The notes under the pieces are model-generated. The model did not search any database, was not told the origin of the DNA, and saw only the letters and a program-made list of their open reading frames with translations. A DNA stretch of 56,254 nucleotides from Chloroflexota bacterium (lineage in GTDB: Bacteria; Chloroflexota; Limnocylindria; Limnocylindrales; CSP1-4), in contig JAUJOH010000008.1 in the NCBI GenBank assembly GCA_030447745.1, positions 10,522-66,775 of the forward strand, given 5' to 3'. Below, piece by piece: positions 8,690-17,066 of the stretch. The position numbers and the translations under genes are program-made. Position 1 is the first letter of the stretch, and the number at the start of each line of letters is the position of its first letter.

Positions 8690-9602
8690 TGGGCCGTGTC
8701 GATTCCGGCGGGTCGGACGGCCGTCGGCGCCGTAGCATCGCGCGAGCGGCACCAGGGGTCCGAACGCGGCCGTTCCGGCGACCCGGACCATGGTACTTCG
8801 GGGCTGTCGTCGCGGTCGAGGACGTCTCGCTGGCCGTGCATGGCGGCCAGATCAACTGCCTGCTCGGTGACAACGGAGCGGGCAAGTCGACGCTGATCAA
8901 GATCCTGTCGGGCGTCCACCAGCCGGACGCAGGCACCCTCGCGGTCGATGGTCAGCCGGTGCGGTTCACGGCGCCGCGGGACGCGCTCGACGCGGGGATC
9001 GCGACGGTCTACCAGGACCTGTCGGTCATGCGCTCATGAGCATCAGCCGAAACTTCTTCCTGGGCAACGAGCCGACTACCGGCTTCGGGCCGTTCCGGCG
9101 CTTCGACAGCGGACAGGCCGCGGCCGTCGCCCGCGAGCAGATGCGGAACATCGGGATCGATGTGCGCGACACGAACCAGCACGTCGGCACGCTGTCGGGC
9201 GGCGAGCGCCAGATGCTCGCGATCGCCCGCGCGGAGTACTTCCGGGCGCGCGTGCTGATCCTCGACGAGCCGACGTCCGCGCTCGGCGTCAAGGAGGCGG
9301 CGATCGTCCTCCGCCACGCGATCTCGGCCAGCAACCGCGGCCTCGGCGTGATCTTCATCACCCACAACGTCCAGCACGCGCTGCCGATCGGCGACACGTT
9401 CACGATCCTGACCCGCGGGCGGTCCGGCGGCACCTACGCCCGGGGCGAGCGGGACGCCGCCGAGCTGCACCGCCTGATGGGCGGTGGCTCCGAGCTCGAG
9501 GAGCTCGAGGCCGGCCTCGAGATGCTGGCCCACCGCGAAGCTCGGGGCGAGGACGTGCCGGCCGTGCCGCTCGCCGTGGAGTCGGACGGCGACCGCGCCT
9601 GA
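8689..9602 (+). pseudogene. sugar ABC transporter ATPase, FrcA-like, frameshifted and without partner subunits
   Basis: Two frames make one ATPase. The first (8689-9039) has [16 protein letters not shown] (Walker A), SGVHQPDAG and the Q-loop TVYQDLSV. The second (about 9031-9602) has [25 protein letters not shown] (signature) and [12 protein letters not shown] (Walker B), then the switch histidine in ITHN. One lost base near 9028-9034 would restore a single frame. The first 30 residues are not the usual ATPase start: [12 protein letters not shown] is preceded by an Arg-rich run, so the 5' end also looks damaged. It is a single-domain FrcA-type subunit. Its permease and sugar-binding protein, normally adjacent, are absent, so the locus as seen cannot make a complete importer. 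Confidence 0.75.
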
Positions 9603-10647
9603 CCGCCGGCCGGCCGTCGTCACGATCGCCGATGTCGCCCGACGGGCAGGCGTCTCGACCGCCACTGTCAGCCGCGTTCTCGCCGGCGTGGGAGGCGCGC
9701 GACCGGCGACGAGCGATCGGGTGCTCCGGTCCGCACGCGAGCTGGGCTACCGGCCGTCGGGTGTCGCGCGCTCCCTGAAGCTCCGGACGACGCGGACGTT
9801 CGGCCTCATCGTGACGGACATCGAGAACCCCTTCTTCCCGCAGCTCGTCCGCGCCGTTGAGGACGCCGCCCACGCTGCCGGCTACGCGGTGCTGCTGTGC
9901 AACGCAGCCGACGACAGCGCGCGCGAGATCGCCTACCTCGACCTGCTCGTCGAGCGACGGGTCGATGGGGTCGTGATCGCCGCCAGCAGCCTGAGCGCCC
10001 GGCACCGGCGGTGGCTGGCCGCGCCGCCGCTGCCGGTCGTCCTCGTCAACGCGACGGTGCCCGGTGTGATCCTCCCGGCGATCGCCTCCGACAACGAGGC
10101 CGGGGGCCGGCTGGCCGCGGAGCATCTACTCCGGCTCGGCCACCGGCGCATCGGCGTCCTGACCGCCCCGTTCCGCAATGCGGATGGACCGGTCCGGCTC
10201 GCCGGTGCGCGCGCGGCCGTGGCGTCCGTAGGGCTCGATCCGGGCGGCATGCCGACGGCAACGGGCGATGCCGGCGTTGCGGGCGGCGAGCGCGCGATGC
10301 GCAACCTGCTGGCGCGAGCGCCGGACACGACGGCGATCATCGCCTACAACGACCTGACGGCGATCGGCGCGATGCGGGCGATCCGCGCTGCTGGGCGCCG
10401 CGTGCCGGACGACGTGAGCGTCATCGGGTTCGACGACGTGGACCTCGCCGCCTACGTCGATCCACCACTGACCACGGTCGCCCAGGCGACGGCCGAGATG
10501 GGCCGCTGGGCGGTCGCCGGACTTGCCGCGTCGCTGGCACGCGGAGGCGAGCAACGGCTCGAGGCGACGTTCGGCCCGGACGTCGCCGAGGTCATCCTGC
10601 CCGTGACGCTCGTCGTCCGGTCGTCGACCAGCTCGCCTCGGGCGTGA
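9484..10647 (+). CDS. LacI-family transcriptional regulator
   Basis: The helix-turn-helix begins at about 9619 with [20 protein letters not shown], followed by the hinge [11 protein letters not shown] and a periplasmic-binding-protein-like effector domain ([29 protein letters not shown]). It most likely controls the iol genes through the palindrome at 4829-4842. The start is odd: the protein proper should begin about three codons before the HTH, near the preceding ATPase stop at 9602, but no ATG, GTG or TTG occurs there in frame. The nearest is GTG 9484 within the ATPase gene, adding about 40 Arg/Ser-rich residues. A lost start codon or a nearby indel is likely. Confidence 0.85.
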   Translation: MAPSSRSSRPASRCWPTAKLGARTCRPCRSPWSRTATAPDRRPAVVTIADVARRAGVSTATVSRVLAGVGGARPATSDRVLRSARELGYRPSGVARSLKLRTTRTFGLIVTDIENPFFPQLVRAVEDAAHAAGYAVLLCNAADDSAREIAYLDLLVERRVDGVVIAASSLSARHRRWLAAPPLPVVLVNATVPGVILPAIASDNEAGGRLAAEHLLRLGHRRIGVLTAPFRNADGPVRLAGARAAVASVGLDPGGMPTATGDAGVAGGERAMRNLLARAPDTTAIIAYNDLTAIGAMRAIRAAGRRVPDDVSVIGFDDVDLAAYVDPPLTTVAQATAEMGRWAVAGLAASLARGGEQRLEATFGPDVAEVILPVTLVVRSSTSSPRA

Positions 10648-10695
10648 CGGCGCCGCCCCGGTGACCGCTTCCGGCGCGCCGTGTGCAGCGTCCGG

Positions 10696-11634
10696 TCACT
10701 CGCGCGCGCGGGCGGCGACGAGCCCCTCGGCCATCCGCCGCTTGAGGGCCGCCCTATCCGGCACGCCGAGCAGCCCCGGCCCCTCGAGGACGAGCGATGC
10801 GGCGGACGCCGCGAGGAGCAGATCGAAGCCCTGGCCGATCCGGCCCGCGACCAGTCGGGGCTGGATCCGCGCAGCGGCGAGCGCGGCGAGGAACACGTCG
10901 CCCGCGCCGGTCGCGTCCACCGCCTGGTGGCTCCGGACGGCGGGGTAGTGCCGGAGATGGAGCTGCTCGTCGTGCGCGCCGTCCGCGACCAGACCGCCCT
11001 GGTCGCCGTGGGTCACCGCGAGGACGGAGCCCGGCCGGAGCGCCTCGTACAGTGTTGCCAGCGGGACGTCCTGGTCGACGTCGTCGCGACTCAGCCCCAC
11101 CAGGTCCGCGCGCCGGACGAGCGGGTTCGCGGTGGGCGACACGTGCCGGACGGCCTCACCCGGGACTAGCTCCCGGAGCAGCCCCTGCCACCCGACTGCC
11201 ACCGTCGCCTCCGGCGGTGGCAGCGCCGCCCAGGCATCCGGCAGCTCCGCGGCGACCGGCGCGAGGATCCAGCCGCCCGCGCGCCGCCATGCGTCGGGCA
11301 GCGCGCTCACCGGCAGCGGATCCGAGCGGTCGTGGCAGAGCTGGAGGCGGCCCTCGGGACGCTCGATGTTGTCGAAGACCGGGCCGTGCTCGAGCGGCAC
11401 GACGCACACGTCGACGCCCGCATCGCGCAGCAGCTGGAGCTCGGTCGCGTCGGCCGCCGCCGCGTCCGTGCCGACGAGGGCTGCTGTGCGCAGCCCCAGC
11501 CGGGCCGTCGTCAGGGCGCTGTACGAGACGCCACCGCCGAGCCGCCAGCCGCGGGCGTCGTCGGCCGCGATGTCGCGCGAGGCGGCGCCCACGACCACGA
11601 CATCGGGCACGTCGATGCGGCGGGGGTCGGTCAT
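10696..11634 (-). CDS. PfkB-family carbohydrate kinase
   Basis: The protein has the PfkB signature near its C-terminus, DATGAGDVFLAAL, in which the Asp is the catalytic base, and an N-terminal glycine-rich start (LGGGVSYSALTTARLG). At 312 residues it has normal family length. It is convergent with the LacI gene and borders the inositol locus, so it may be the kinase step (IolC-like phosphorylation of 2-deoxy-5-keto-gluconate). That role is inference: the protein is not a close textbook IolC, and PfkB enzymes act on many sugars and nucleosides. No operon partner is seen on its strand. Confidence 0.8.
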   Translation of the reverse strand: MTDPRRIDVPDVVVVGAASRDIAADDARGWRLGGGVSYSALTTARLGLRTAALVGTDAAAADATELQLLRDAGVDVCVVPLEHGPVFDNIERPEGRLQLCHDRSDPLPVSALPDAWRRAGGWILAPVAAELPDAWAALPPPEATVAVGWQGLLRELVPGEAVRHVSPTANPLVRRADLVGLSRDDVDQDVPLATLYEALRPGSVLAVTHGDQGGLVADGAHDEQLHLRHYPAVRSHQAVDATGAGDVFLAALAAARIQPRLVAGRIGQGFDLLLAASAASLVLEGPGLLGVPDRAALKRRMAEGLVAARARE

Positions 11635-11658
11635 CCGGGAGGCCTCCAGACCGGCGCG

Positions 11659-11664
11659 TATACT
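11659..11664 (+). promoter_or_regulatory. candidate -10 element for the 119-residue hypothetical gene
   Basis: TATACT stands out in very GC-rich sequence, 38 bases upstream of the GTG at 11702 and between two divergent genes. No convincing -35 hexamer is seen 16-18 bases upstream, so this is only a candidate. Confidence 0.3.
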
Positions 11665-11701
11665 GGCCGCCCACCCGTCTCTCGCAGCGTCCGAGGTCGC
11701 C

Positions 11702-12061
11702 GTGCACTTCTACGAGCTTCACGAGGGCGACGAGGACGTGTTCTCCGACGTGCTCCTCGCCAACGAGGTCGAGTACTCGCCGGAGGACTTCTTCGACCTC
11801 GTCCAGGGGATCCGTCGCAGGATCCAGGACAGCTTCGAGGAAGATACGCTGGTCGAGGCGATCGCCGCCGAGCTGGAGCGCGAGCACGACTTCGTCTACA
11901 TCGCGGACGATCGGCTGACCGCCGCCCTGAACGTGTCGCGGATCGAGGACGACAACTTCATCGCGGAGGTCGATGCGGGCGGGGCGATCGACCGCGATGG
12001 AGCGTTCCGGACGCTCTACGCGGAGTTCGACCCGCGCGGCGCCGGGGAGCACCAGAACTGA
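11702..12061 (+). CDS. conserved acidic hypothetical protein, 119 residues
   Basis: I do not recognise a family. The protein starts VHFYELHEGDEDVF and is strongly acidic, with EYSPEDFFDLVQGIRRRIQDSF followed by a helix LVEAIAAELEREHDFVYI and a short C-terminal part (NFIAEVDAGG). No signal peptide or membrane segment is seen, so it is probably a small cytoplasmic protein. GTG 11702 was chosen because upstream codons overlap the divergent kinase gene. It stands alone between a divergent pfkB gene and the convergent ychF gene. Codon use is like its neighbours, which supports it being real. Confidence 0.65.
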   Translation: MHFYELHEGDEDVFSDVLLANEVEYSPEDFFDLVQGIRRRIQDSFEEDTLVEAIAAELEREHDFVYIADDRLTAALNVSRIEDDNFIAEVDAGGAIDRDGAFRTLYAEFDPRGAGEHQN

Positions 12062-12100
12062 CGCCAGGCACGACGCGCATCCATGCGGACGGGCCTCCGC

Positions 12101-13204
12101 TCAGCGGCTGAACAGCACCTCGATCACGTCGCCGTCGCGGACACGGTAGGTCTTGCCCTCGGACCGAAGCTTGCCCGCCTTGCGCGCCTCCGCCAGCGAA
12201 CCGAGCGCGAGCAGATCGTCGTACGCCACCGTCTCGGCGCGGATGAAGCCGCGGGCGAGGTCGGTGTGGATCGTCCCGGCCGCGTCGACGGCCGTGGATC
12301 CGGCGCGGATCGGCCAGGCGCGCACCTCGTCCGGCCCGGCGGTCAGGAACGACACCAGGCCGAGGAGGCGGTAGCTCAGCGCGATCACCCGGTCGAGGCT
12401 CGACTCGCGGAGCCCCAGCTCCTCCATGAACGCGGCGGCCTCGCCCGGCTCCAGCTCGCCCAGCTCCATCTCGATCCGCGCCGAGAGCGCATCGACCAGC
12501 GCCTTCTCGTGCCGGTACCCCGCGGCGATGCCGGCGGCGAGCTCCGACGCACGAGGCAGGTCCGCCTCGCCCACGTTGAGCAGCACGAGCACCGGCTTCT
12601 GGGTCAGGAAGCGGAAGCCGCGGATGGGCTTCTCCTCCTCCGGCTCGAGGGACACGTCCCGGATCGGCCGGCCGGCCTCGAGCGCCTCCTTGAGCCGCCG
12701 CAGGATGGCCCCCTCCCGCTCGTTCGCCTCCCGTTCCGCGGCGCTGCCGTGGCGGCCGCTGGTCGCCAGCCGATCCAGCCGGCGGTCCGCCATCGCCAGG
12801 TCCGCAAGCGTGAACTCGAGGTCGAGCTGCTCGAGGTCGCGCGCGGCGCCGACCGAGCCGGCCGGGTGCGGAAGGGCCGGGTCGTCCCAGGCACGGACGA
12901 CGTGGAGGAGCGCGTCGGAGTCGCGAAGCCGGGCGAGGTGCTCGGCCGGCAGCTCCTCGGTCCCGACCCGGCCGTCAGACGATGCCGGCGGGGCCGGCAG
13001 GTCGACGTAGGTCACGTCCGCCTGGACGATCTTCTTCGGCCGAAAGAGCGTGGCCAGGCGGTCGAGCCGCTCGTCCGGGACCTTGACCACGCCGACGTTG
13101 AGCTGGAGGCCGCCGTAACCGCCGGTCTCGGCGTGTCCCCGCGTGAGCGTGTTGAAGACGGTCGTCTTGCCCGAGCCGGTAAGCCCGACGATCGCGATCT
13201 GCAT
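12101..13204 (-). CDS. ychF: YchF/Obg-like ATPase
   Basis: The N-terminus has a P-loop, GLTGSGKTT (residues 7-15), followed by a coiled-coil middle part and a C-terminal TGS-like domain with TIHTDLARGFIRAETV and KTYRVRDGDVIEVLF. NVGEADLP corresponds to the NVxE nucleotide-specificity element of YchF, which makes these proteins prefer ATP. The family binds ribosomes and is linked to stress responses. Length, 367 residues, is normal. Two motifs differ from the common form: the P-loop is usually GLPNVGKST, and the switch region here reads VDLPAPPASS where D-x-A-G is usual. This suggests a divergent branch and not damage, since the frame is intact. Confidence 0.88.
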   Translation of the reverse strand: MQIAIVGLTGSGKTTVFNTLTRGHAETGGYGGLQLNVGVVKVPDERLDRLATLFRPKKIVQADVTYVDLPAPPASSDGRVGTEELPAEHLARLRDSDALLHVVRAWDDPALPHPAGSVGAARDLEQLDLEFTLADLAMADRRLDRLATSGRHGSAAEREANEREGAILRRLKEALEAGRPIRDVSLEPEEEKPIRGFRFLTQKPVLVLLNVGEADLPRASELAAGIAAGYRHEKALVDALSARIEMELGELEPGEAAAFMEELGLRESSLDRVIALSYRLLGLVSFLTAGPDEVRAWPIRAGSTAVDAAGTIHTDLARGFIRAETVAYDDLLALGSLAEARKAGKLRSEGKTYRVRDGDVIEVLFSR

Positions 13205-13236
13205 CCGGAGATGCTACCGGGCCGCCCGGGTGCGGC

Positions 13237-13638
13237 TCAGTAGGCAGTGCTGTCGATGTCGTCGCGCGGTCTGCCGACCGCGTGCGTGCTGGCGACCAGC
13301 CCGACCATCCCGACCAGGCCACCGACCACCCACAGCGCGCTGACCAGCCGCGGCAGTCCCTCGAACGGCGACGGAAGGCCGTAGTCGGCGGAACCGATGG
13401 CCAGTCCCATGAGGAGGTAGACCAGGTCGGCGATCAGCAGCGGCAGCCCCAACGCGAACCGGACCCACAGCGCCACGCCGAGAACCGTGGCGATCGTCAT
13501 CACCGCGACGAAGCTCCAGTCCGCCGCGCCGAGGCTCCCGGCGACCACGACGCTCAGCACGAGCCCCGCGACGAGCAGTGCCTGCGCGATCCACGCCGCG
13601 AGCACCCTGAGACGCATCCTTGCGACCCGCTCGATCAT
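13237..13638 (-). CDS. small membrane protein, four predicted helices
   Basis: A 133-residue protein that is mostly hydrophobic: helices at about residues 12-30 (WIAQALLVAGLVLSVVVAG), 37-55, 58-78 and 95-118. The family is not recognised. ATG 13638 (MIERVARMRLR) gives a short basic cytoplasmic start before the first helix. It lies between ychF and a 2-hydroxyacid dehydrogenase gene on the same strand, with only 11 bases to the latter, so it may be co-transcribed. No catalytic motif is visible. Confidence 0.6.
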   Translation of the reverse strand: MIERVARMRLRVLAAWIAQALLVAGLVLSVVVAGSLGAADWSFVAVMTIATVLGVALWVRFALGLPLLIADLVYLLMGLAIGSADYGLPSPFEGLPRLVSALWVVGGLVGMVGLVASTHAVGRPRDDIDSTAY

Positions 13639-13649
13639 GGGGCCCTGCG

Positions 13650-14717
13650 TCAGTACCCCGCGTTTGGGTCGACGACGTTGACCAGCGGCTCGCCGGACGC
13701 GTAGCGCCGGAGGTTCTCGCAGAACAGCTCGACGCTCCGATCGAGGACCCGGCCGCTCGACCACGACGTGTGGGGAGTCACGATCACGTTCGACAGGTCG
13801 TAGAACGGCGACTGCGGCGGCAGCGGCTCATCTGCGAACGTGTCCAGCACCGCGCCGCCCATCGGACCCTCGCGGAGCGCCCGGAGCAGCGCCCGCTCGT
13901 CGACGAGCCGGCCCCGGGCGACGTTGACGAGCCAGGAGCCGGGCTTCATCGCCGCAAGCTCCTCCCGCCCGATCATCCCCTGCGTCTCGCGCGTCAGCGG
14001 CGCGGCCAGCACCACGAAGTCGGACTCCGCCAGCAGATCCGGCAGCGCCTCGGGGCCCGCCACGCGAGCCAGCCGCGGTTCGTCCGCGCCGGCGCCGTTG
14101 CCGTTGGCCGCCGCCGTGGCGTCCCCCTCCGCGCGGCGCCGGGTAGCGACGACCCGGCAGCCGAACGACGTGGCCAGCGTCGCCACGGCCCGTCCGATCG
14201 ACCCGAGTCCCACGATCCCCACGGTCACGTCGCGCAGCTCCGCGCCTTCCAGCGGCTGCCACGTCCGCTCGCGCTGCAGTTCGAGGAGCTGCGGCAGCCG
14301 GCGGGACACGGCCAGGATCATCATCAGCACGTACTCGGCGATCGGCCGGCTGAAGACGCCGCGGGCGTTGGTGATCACGATCCCGCGGTCCCGGGCGGCG
14401 GGCGTCAGCGCCCGCTCCACCCCGGCCGAGGCACTGTGGACCCACCGGAGCCGGGGTGCCCGGGCAAGCAACCGGTCGAAGGCCTCCGCCGAGAGCCAGC
14501 CGCGAAGGAGCACCTCGACGTCGTCGAGCGGCGCGTCGGCGAGTCCCTCCACGGAGACCGTGACGACCCGCGCTCCGGGAGCCGAGGCACGGATCCGATC
14601 GAGGTCGAGTGCGCGGTAGCGGGCGGCGAGGATCGGGCTGAGGGCGATCGCGAGCGGCGCCCCCCCGGGTCCCGCGCCGGGGCCTGCTGTCCGCGGCGTC
14701 CGCACGCCGTCAATCAT
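13650..14717 (-). CDS. D-isomer 2-hydroxyacid dehydrogenase
   Basis: A 355-residue NAD(P)-dependent dehydrogenase. VGIVGLGSIGRAVATLA is the cofactor-binding loop; NVARGRLVDERAL and TPHTSW are the family motifs carrying the catalytic Arg and His, and the Glu lies in DTFADEPLP. The N-terminal substrate domain contains RLRWVHSASAGVE, as in the glyoxylate/hydroxypyruvate reductase-like branch. There is no ACT domain, in contrast to the SerA at 33.2 kb, so it is not the serine pathway enzyme. ATG 14717 overlaps the stop of the upstream metalloprotease gene by four bases (ATGA), which indicates an operon. The substrate is not predictable from sequence. Confidence 0.85.
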   Translation of the reverse strand: MIDGVRTPRTAGPGAGPGGAPLAIALSPILAARYRALDLDRIRASAPGARVVTVSVEGLADAPLDDVEVLLRGWLSAEAFDRLLARAPRLRWVHSASAGVERALTPAARDRGIVITNARGVFSRPIAEYVLMMILAVSRRLPQLLELQRERTWQPLEGAELRDVTVGIVGLGSIGRAVATLATSFGCRVVATRRRAEGDATAAANGNGAGADEPRLARVAGPEALPDLLAESDFVVLAAPLTRETQGMIGREELAAMKPGSWLVNVARGRLVDERALLRALREGPMGGAVLDTFADEPLPPQSPFYDLSNVIVTPHTSWSSGRVLDRSVELFCENLRRYASGEPLVNVVDPNAGY

Positions 14718-15832
14718 CCGGCGGCGGACCCGGGCGCCGGCATGACCCGCGCGAGCCACCGTCGCGGCTCCTCGATCTCTCCCGGCCGGGGCAACGACTC
14801 CGGCCCGGCCCACAGCACGCGCAGGGCCGCCGCGCCGCGCGCTTCGGCGATCGCGCGAACGAACCGCTCCCCCTTCTTGTACTGCTCGAGCTTCAGATCC
14901 ATTCCCGTGATGCGCAGGATCGCGCGCTCGAACGGCGTCCGCCGCTCACGGCGCTCGTGGAACCGGGCGCTGATCCGCTCGACGTCGGGCACCAGGTCGC
15001 GCCCCACCTCGTCCATGACATAGTCGCTGAACCCCTCGAGCAGGCTCATGACGGCCTGGGTCTCCCGGAACAGCCGGCGCTGCTCGTCGCCCATCAGCCG
15101 CTCCATCCAGTGCTGACCACTCCCGTCGCCGCGGAGCGCACGGCCGAGCGCCCGGAGCGCGTCGCGACCGAGCGACGAGGCGTCGCGGCTGAACAGCGAG
15201 AGCTGCCGCTCGAGGCGCTCGGCGAGGTATGGCCGGAGCCACGGATGGGCCTCGAACTCGAAGGCGTGGGTCGTCTCGTGCAGGGCGATCCACGTCCTGA
15301 AGGGCGTGAGCGGAAGGTCGAGCGCCTTTGCCGTGCCGCGGATGTTCTCCTCGACGAACAGCAGGCGACCGGGCGTCGCCTCGGCCGACAGGAGGGCGAG
15401 GTCGTACTGACCGAGGACCTTCTGGCCCAGGAAGCCCAGCAGGAAGCCGAGCTGGCGCGTCGGCACGAACCGGTAAGCGATCCCCATCGCCGCCATCCCG
15501 AGGCCGCCCCCTAAGGGGACCACCTGGTCGAGCAGATCGCACGCGACCTTGCCGATGAGAGTGGCGAGGGTCGTCACGTTCGCGTGGACCCAGCCCGCCC
15601 GGTCGACGACCCCGGCCCGCTCGACGACCCCGGGCAGCTCCGTGCCGAGCGCGGCCGAGAGGGCCGGCACGATCCGGTCCATGGCGGCCGCGTACTCCAC
15701 CTCGCTGGCGCGCAGCTGCCCGGCCGTCAGCCCGCGGGGGGCGCGCCGCGGCGGAGCGGCGGCGAGCGGTGGCGGCTGGGCCCCGTCGACCCCCCCGCGG
15801 CGCGCCGCGCGCGCCGCGCGGCGACCGATCAC
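14714..15832 (-). CDS. zinc-dependent metalloprotease of the DUF2342 / F420-associated zincin family
   Basis: The protein contains WIALHETTHAFEFEAHPWL, an HExxH zinc site with the pattern usual for this family, and LLEGFSDYVMDEVG, which supplies a third ligand region. This group is annotated as 'coenzyme F420 biosynthesis associated', though its substrate is unknown. GTG 15832 is the first standard start, but codons upstream in the same frame read RVWQAGFLAGSALGVAATV, which looks like an N-terminal membrane helix; the true start may lie upstream, near the murI stop at 15946, with a non-standard codon. It sits between murI and the dehydrogenase gene on one strand, with a four-base overlap to the latter. 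Confidence 0.78.
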   Translation of the reverse strand: MIGRRAARAARRGGVDGAQPPPLAAAPPRRAPRGLTAGQLRASEVEYAAAMDRIVPALSAALGTELPGVVERAGVVDRAGWVHANVTTLATLIGKVACDLLDQVVPLGGGLGMAAMGIAYRFVPTRQLGFLLGFLGQKVLGQYDLALLSAEATPGRLLFVEENIRGTAKALDLPLTPFRTWIALHETTHAFEFEAHPWLRPYLAERLERQLSLFSRDASSLGRDALRALGRALRGDGSGQHWMERLMGDEQRRLFRETQAVMSLLEGFSDYVMDEVGRDLVPDVERISARFHERRERRTPFERAILRITGMDLKLEQYKKGERFVRAIAEARGAAALRVLWAGPESLPRPGEIEEPRRWLARVMPAPGSAAG

Positions 15833-15945
15833 CGTCGCGGCGACACCGAGCGCAGAGCCGGCCAGGAACCCCGCCTGCCAGACGCGGTCGCGTCGCAGCG
15901 TCGCGCTGCTCCGCGGCTCGCGGGTCGCACGGCGCCCGTCGCCGC

Positions 15946-16866
15946 TCAGCGAACTGCCTCGCGGAGCCGGACGGCGCCGATGTCCGGGAGGATGTCGCCG
16001 AACAGGACGCTCGCGACCGATCGGAAGGCGGCCACGTCCCCGGTCGTCAGCTGGACGTGTGTCGCGGCGGCAAGCGTCTCGTCCGGACGCTCGTGGCCGT
16101 CGCGGCCCGCGTCCGCGGCGGTGCCGCGCGTTGTCCCGGGCGCCTCGAGGCCGTTGACGCTGAGCAGCTCGGCCAGCGCGGAGGCCGTCGCCGACGCCGA
16201 ATCGACGATCGCCACCCGGTCACCCACCACCTTGGCGATGACCGGGCGGAGGAGCGGGTAATGCGTGCAGCCGAGCAGCAGCGTGTCGATCCGAGCCGAC
16301 GGCGGCAGCGGGAACACGAACTCGCCGGCCGCGTCGCGCTCGCCGAGCAGCGGCGCAAGGGACTCCTGGACAGTGGCCTCGACCTCCGCGCCGTCGAGCT
16401 TCCCGGCCTCGACCATGGGCACGAGCGCCGGCGTGGCGTGCTCGTAGACCTCGACCGCCGGGTTCTCCTCCTTGATCGCCCAGAAGTAGGCGCGCGACCG
16501 AACAGTTGCCGGCGTGGCGATCACGCCGACGCGCCGGTTGCGGCTGGCCAGCGACGCCGCCGACGCCCCGGGACGGATGACGCCCAGGATCGGCAGGTCG
16601 TAGCGGCGTCTGAGGTGCGGCAGCCCCACCGCCGTCGACGTGTTGCACGCGATCACGACGGCCTTGACGTCCCGCTCCACGAGCAGATCGACCGATTCGG
16701 ACGAGAACGCCACGACCTCCGGGTCGCTCCGCACGCCGTACGGCGCGCGCGCGCTGTCCCCCAGGTAGATCGTCGACTCGGTCGGCAGACGTCGGACGAT
16801 CTCGCGCAGAACGGTAAGCCCCCCGACGCCCGAATCGAAGACGCCGATCGGGCGCGGGTCGGACAC
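15946..16866 (-). CDS. murI: glutamate racemase
   Basis: Both catalytic cysteines and their motifs are clear: VIACNTSTA (C74) and LLLGCTHYPLL in the second half, with GVFDSGVGGLTVL at the N-terminus and LGDSARAPYG after it. MurI makes D-glutamate for peptidoglycan precursors in the cytoplasm. Length (306 residues) is slightly above the common 260-280 because of an insert rich in Gly, Ala and Arg near residues 248-275 (GLEAPGTTRGTAADAGRDG). It is followed on the same strand by the metalloprotease and dehydrogenase genes. The presence of murI agrees with the other wall genes in the window. Confidence 0.93.
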   Translation of the reverse strand: MSDPRPIGVFDSGVGGLTVLREIVRRLPTESTIYLGDSARAPYGVRSDPEVVAFSSESVDLLVERDVKAVVIACNTSTAVGLPHLRRRYDLPILGVIRPGASAASLASRNRRVGVIATPATVRSRAYFWAIKEENPAVEVYEHATPALVPMVEAGKLDGAEVEATVQESLAPLLGERDAAGEFVFPLPPSARIDTLLLGCTHYPLLRPVIAKVVGDRVAIVDSASATASALAELLSVNGLEAPGTTRGTAADAGRDGHERPDETLAAATHVQLTTGDVAAFRSVASVLFGDILPDIGAVRLREAVR

Positions 16867-16877
16867 GGACGGCTCCC

Positions 16878-17018
16878 CTAGCGCCGCGATCCGGCGGGCT
16901 GCGGCGGCACCGCCATCACCTCGCTCGCCACGCGGTTGAGATCGCGGCCGCGCACGCGCTGCGCGACCTGCGGCACGTCTTGGACAAGGATGGGTCGCGT
17001 CTGGCGGGAGGGCGACAT
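16878..17018 (-). CDS. possible small protein, 46 residues, upstream of murI
   Basis: A short frame (start MSPSRQTRPILVQDVPQV, end MAVPPQPAGSRR) lies just before murI on the same strand, with its stop 11 bases before the murI ATG. It has the conserved-looking stretch GRDLNRVASEVMAVP. No strong ribosome site is seen and I know no family, so it may be chance coding in GC-rich DNA. It is listed because otherwise the 200 bases between murI and the methyltransferase would be empty. Confidence 0.3.
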   Translation of the reverse strand: MSPSRQTRPILVQDVPQVAQRVRGRDLNRVASEVMAVPPQPAGSRR

Positions 17019-17066
17019 CGTCGCCGAGTGTACAGGCCCACCGCGCAGCCGGGCCCGGCCGGAGGG

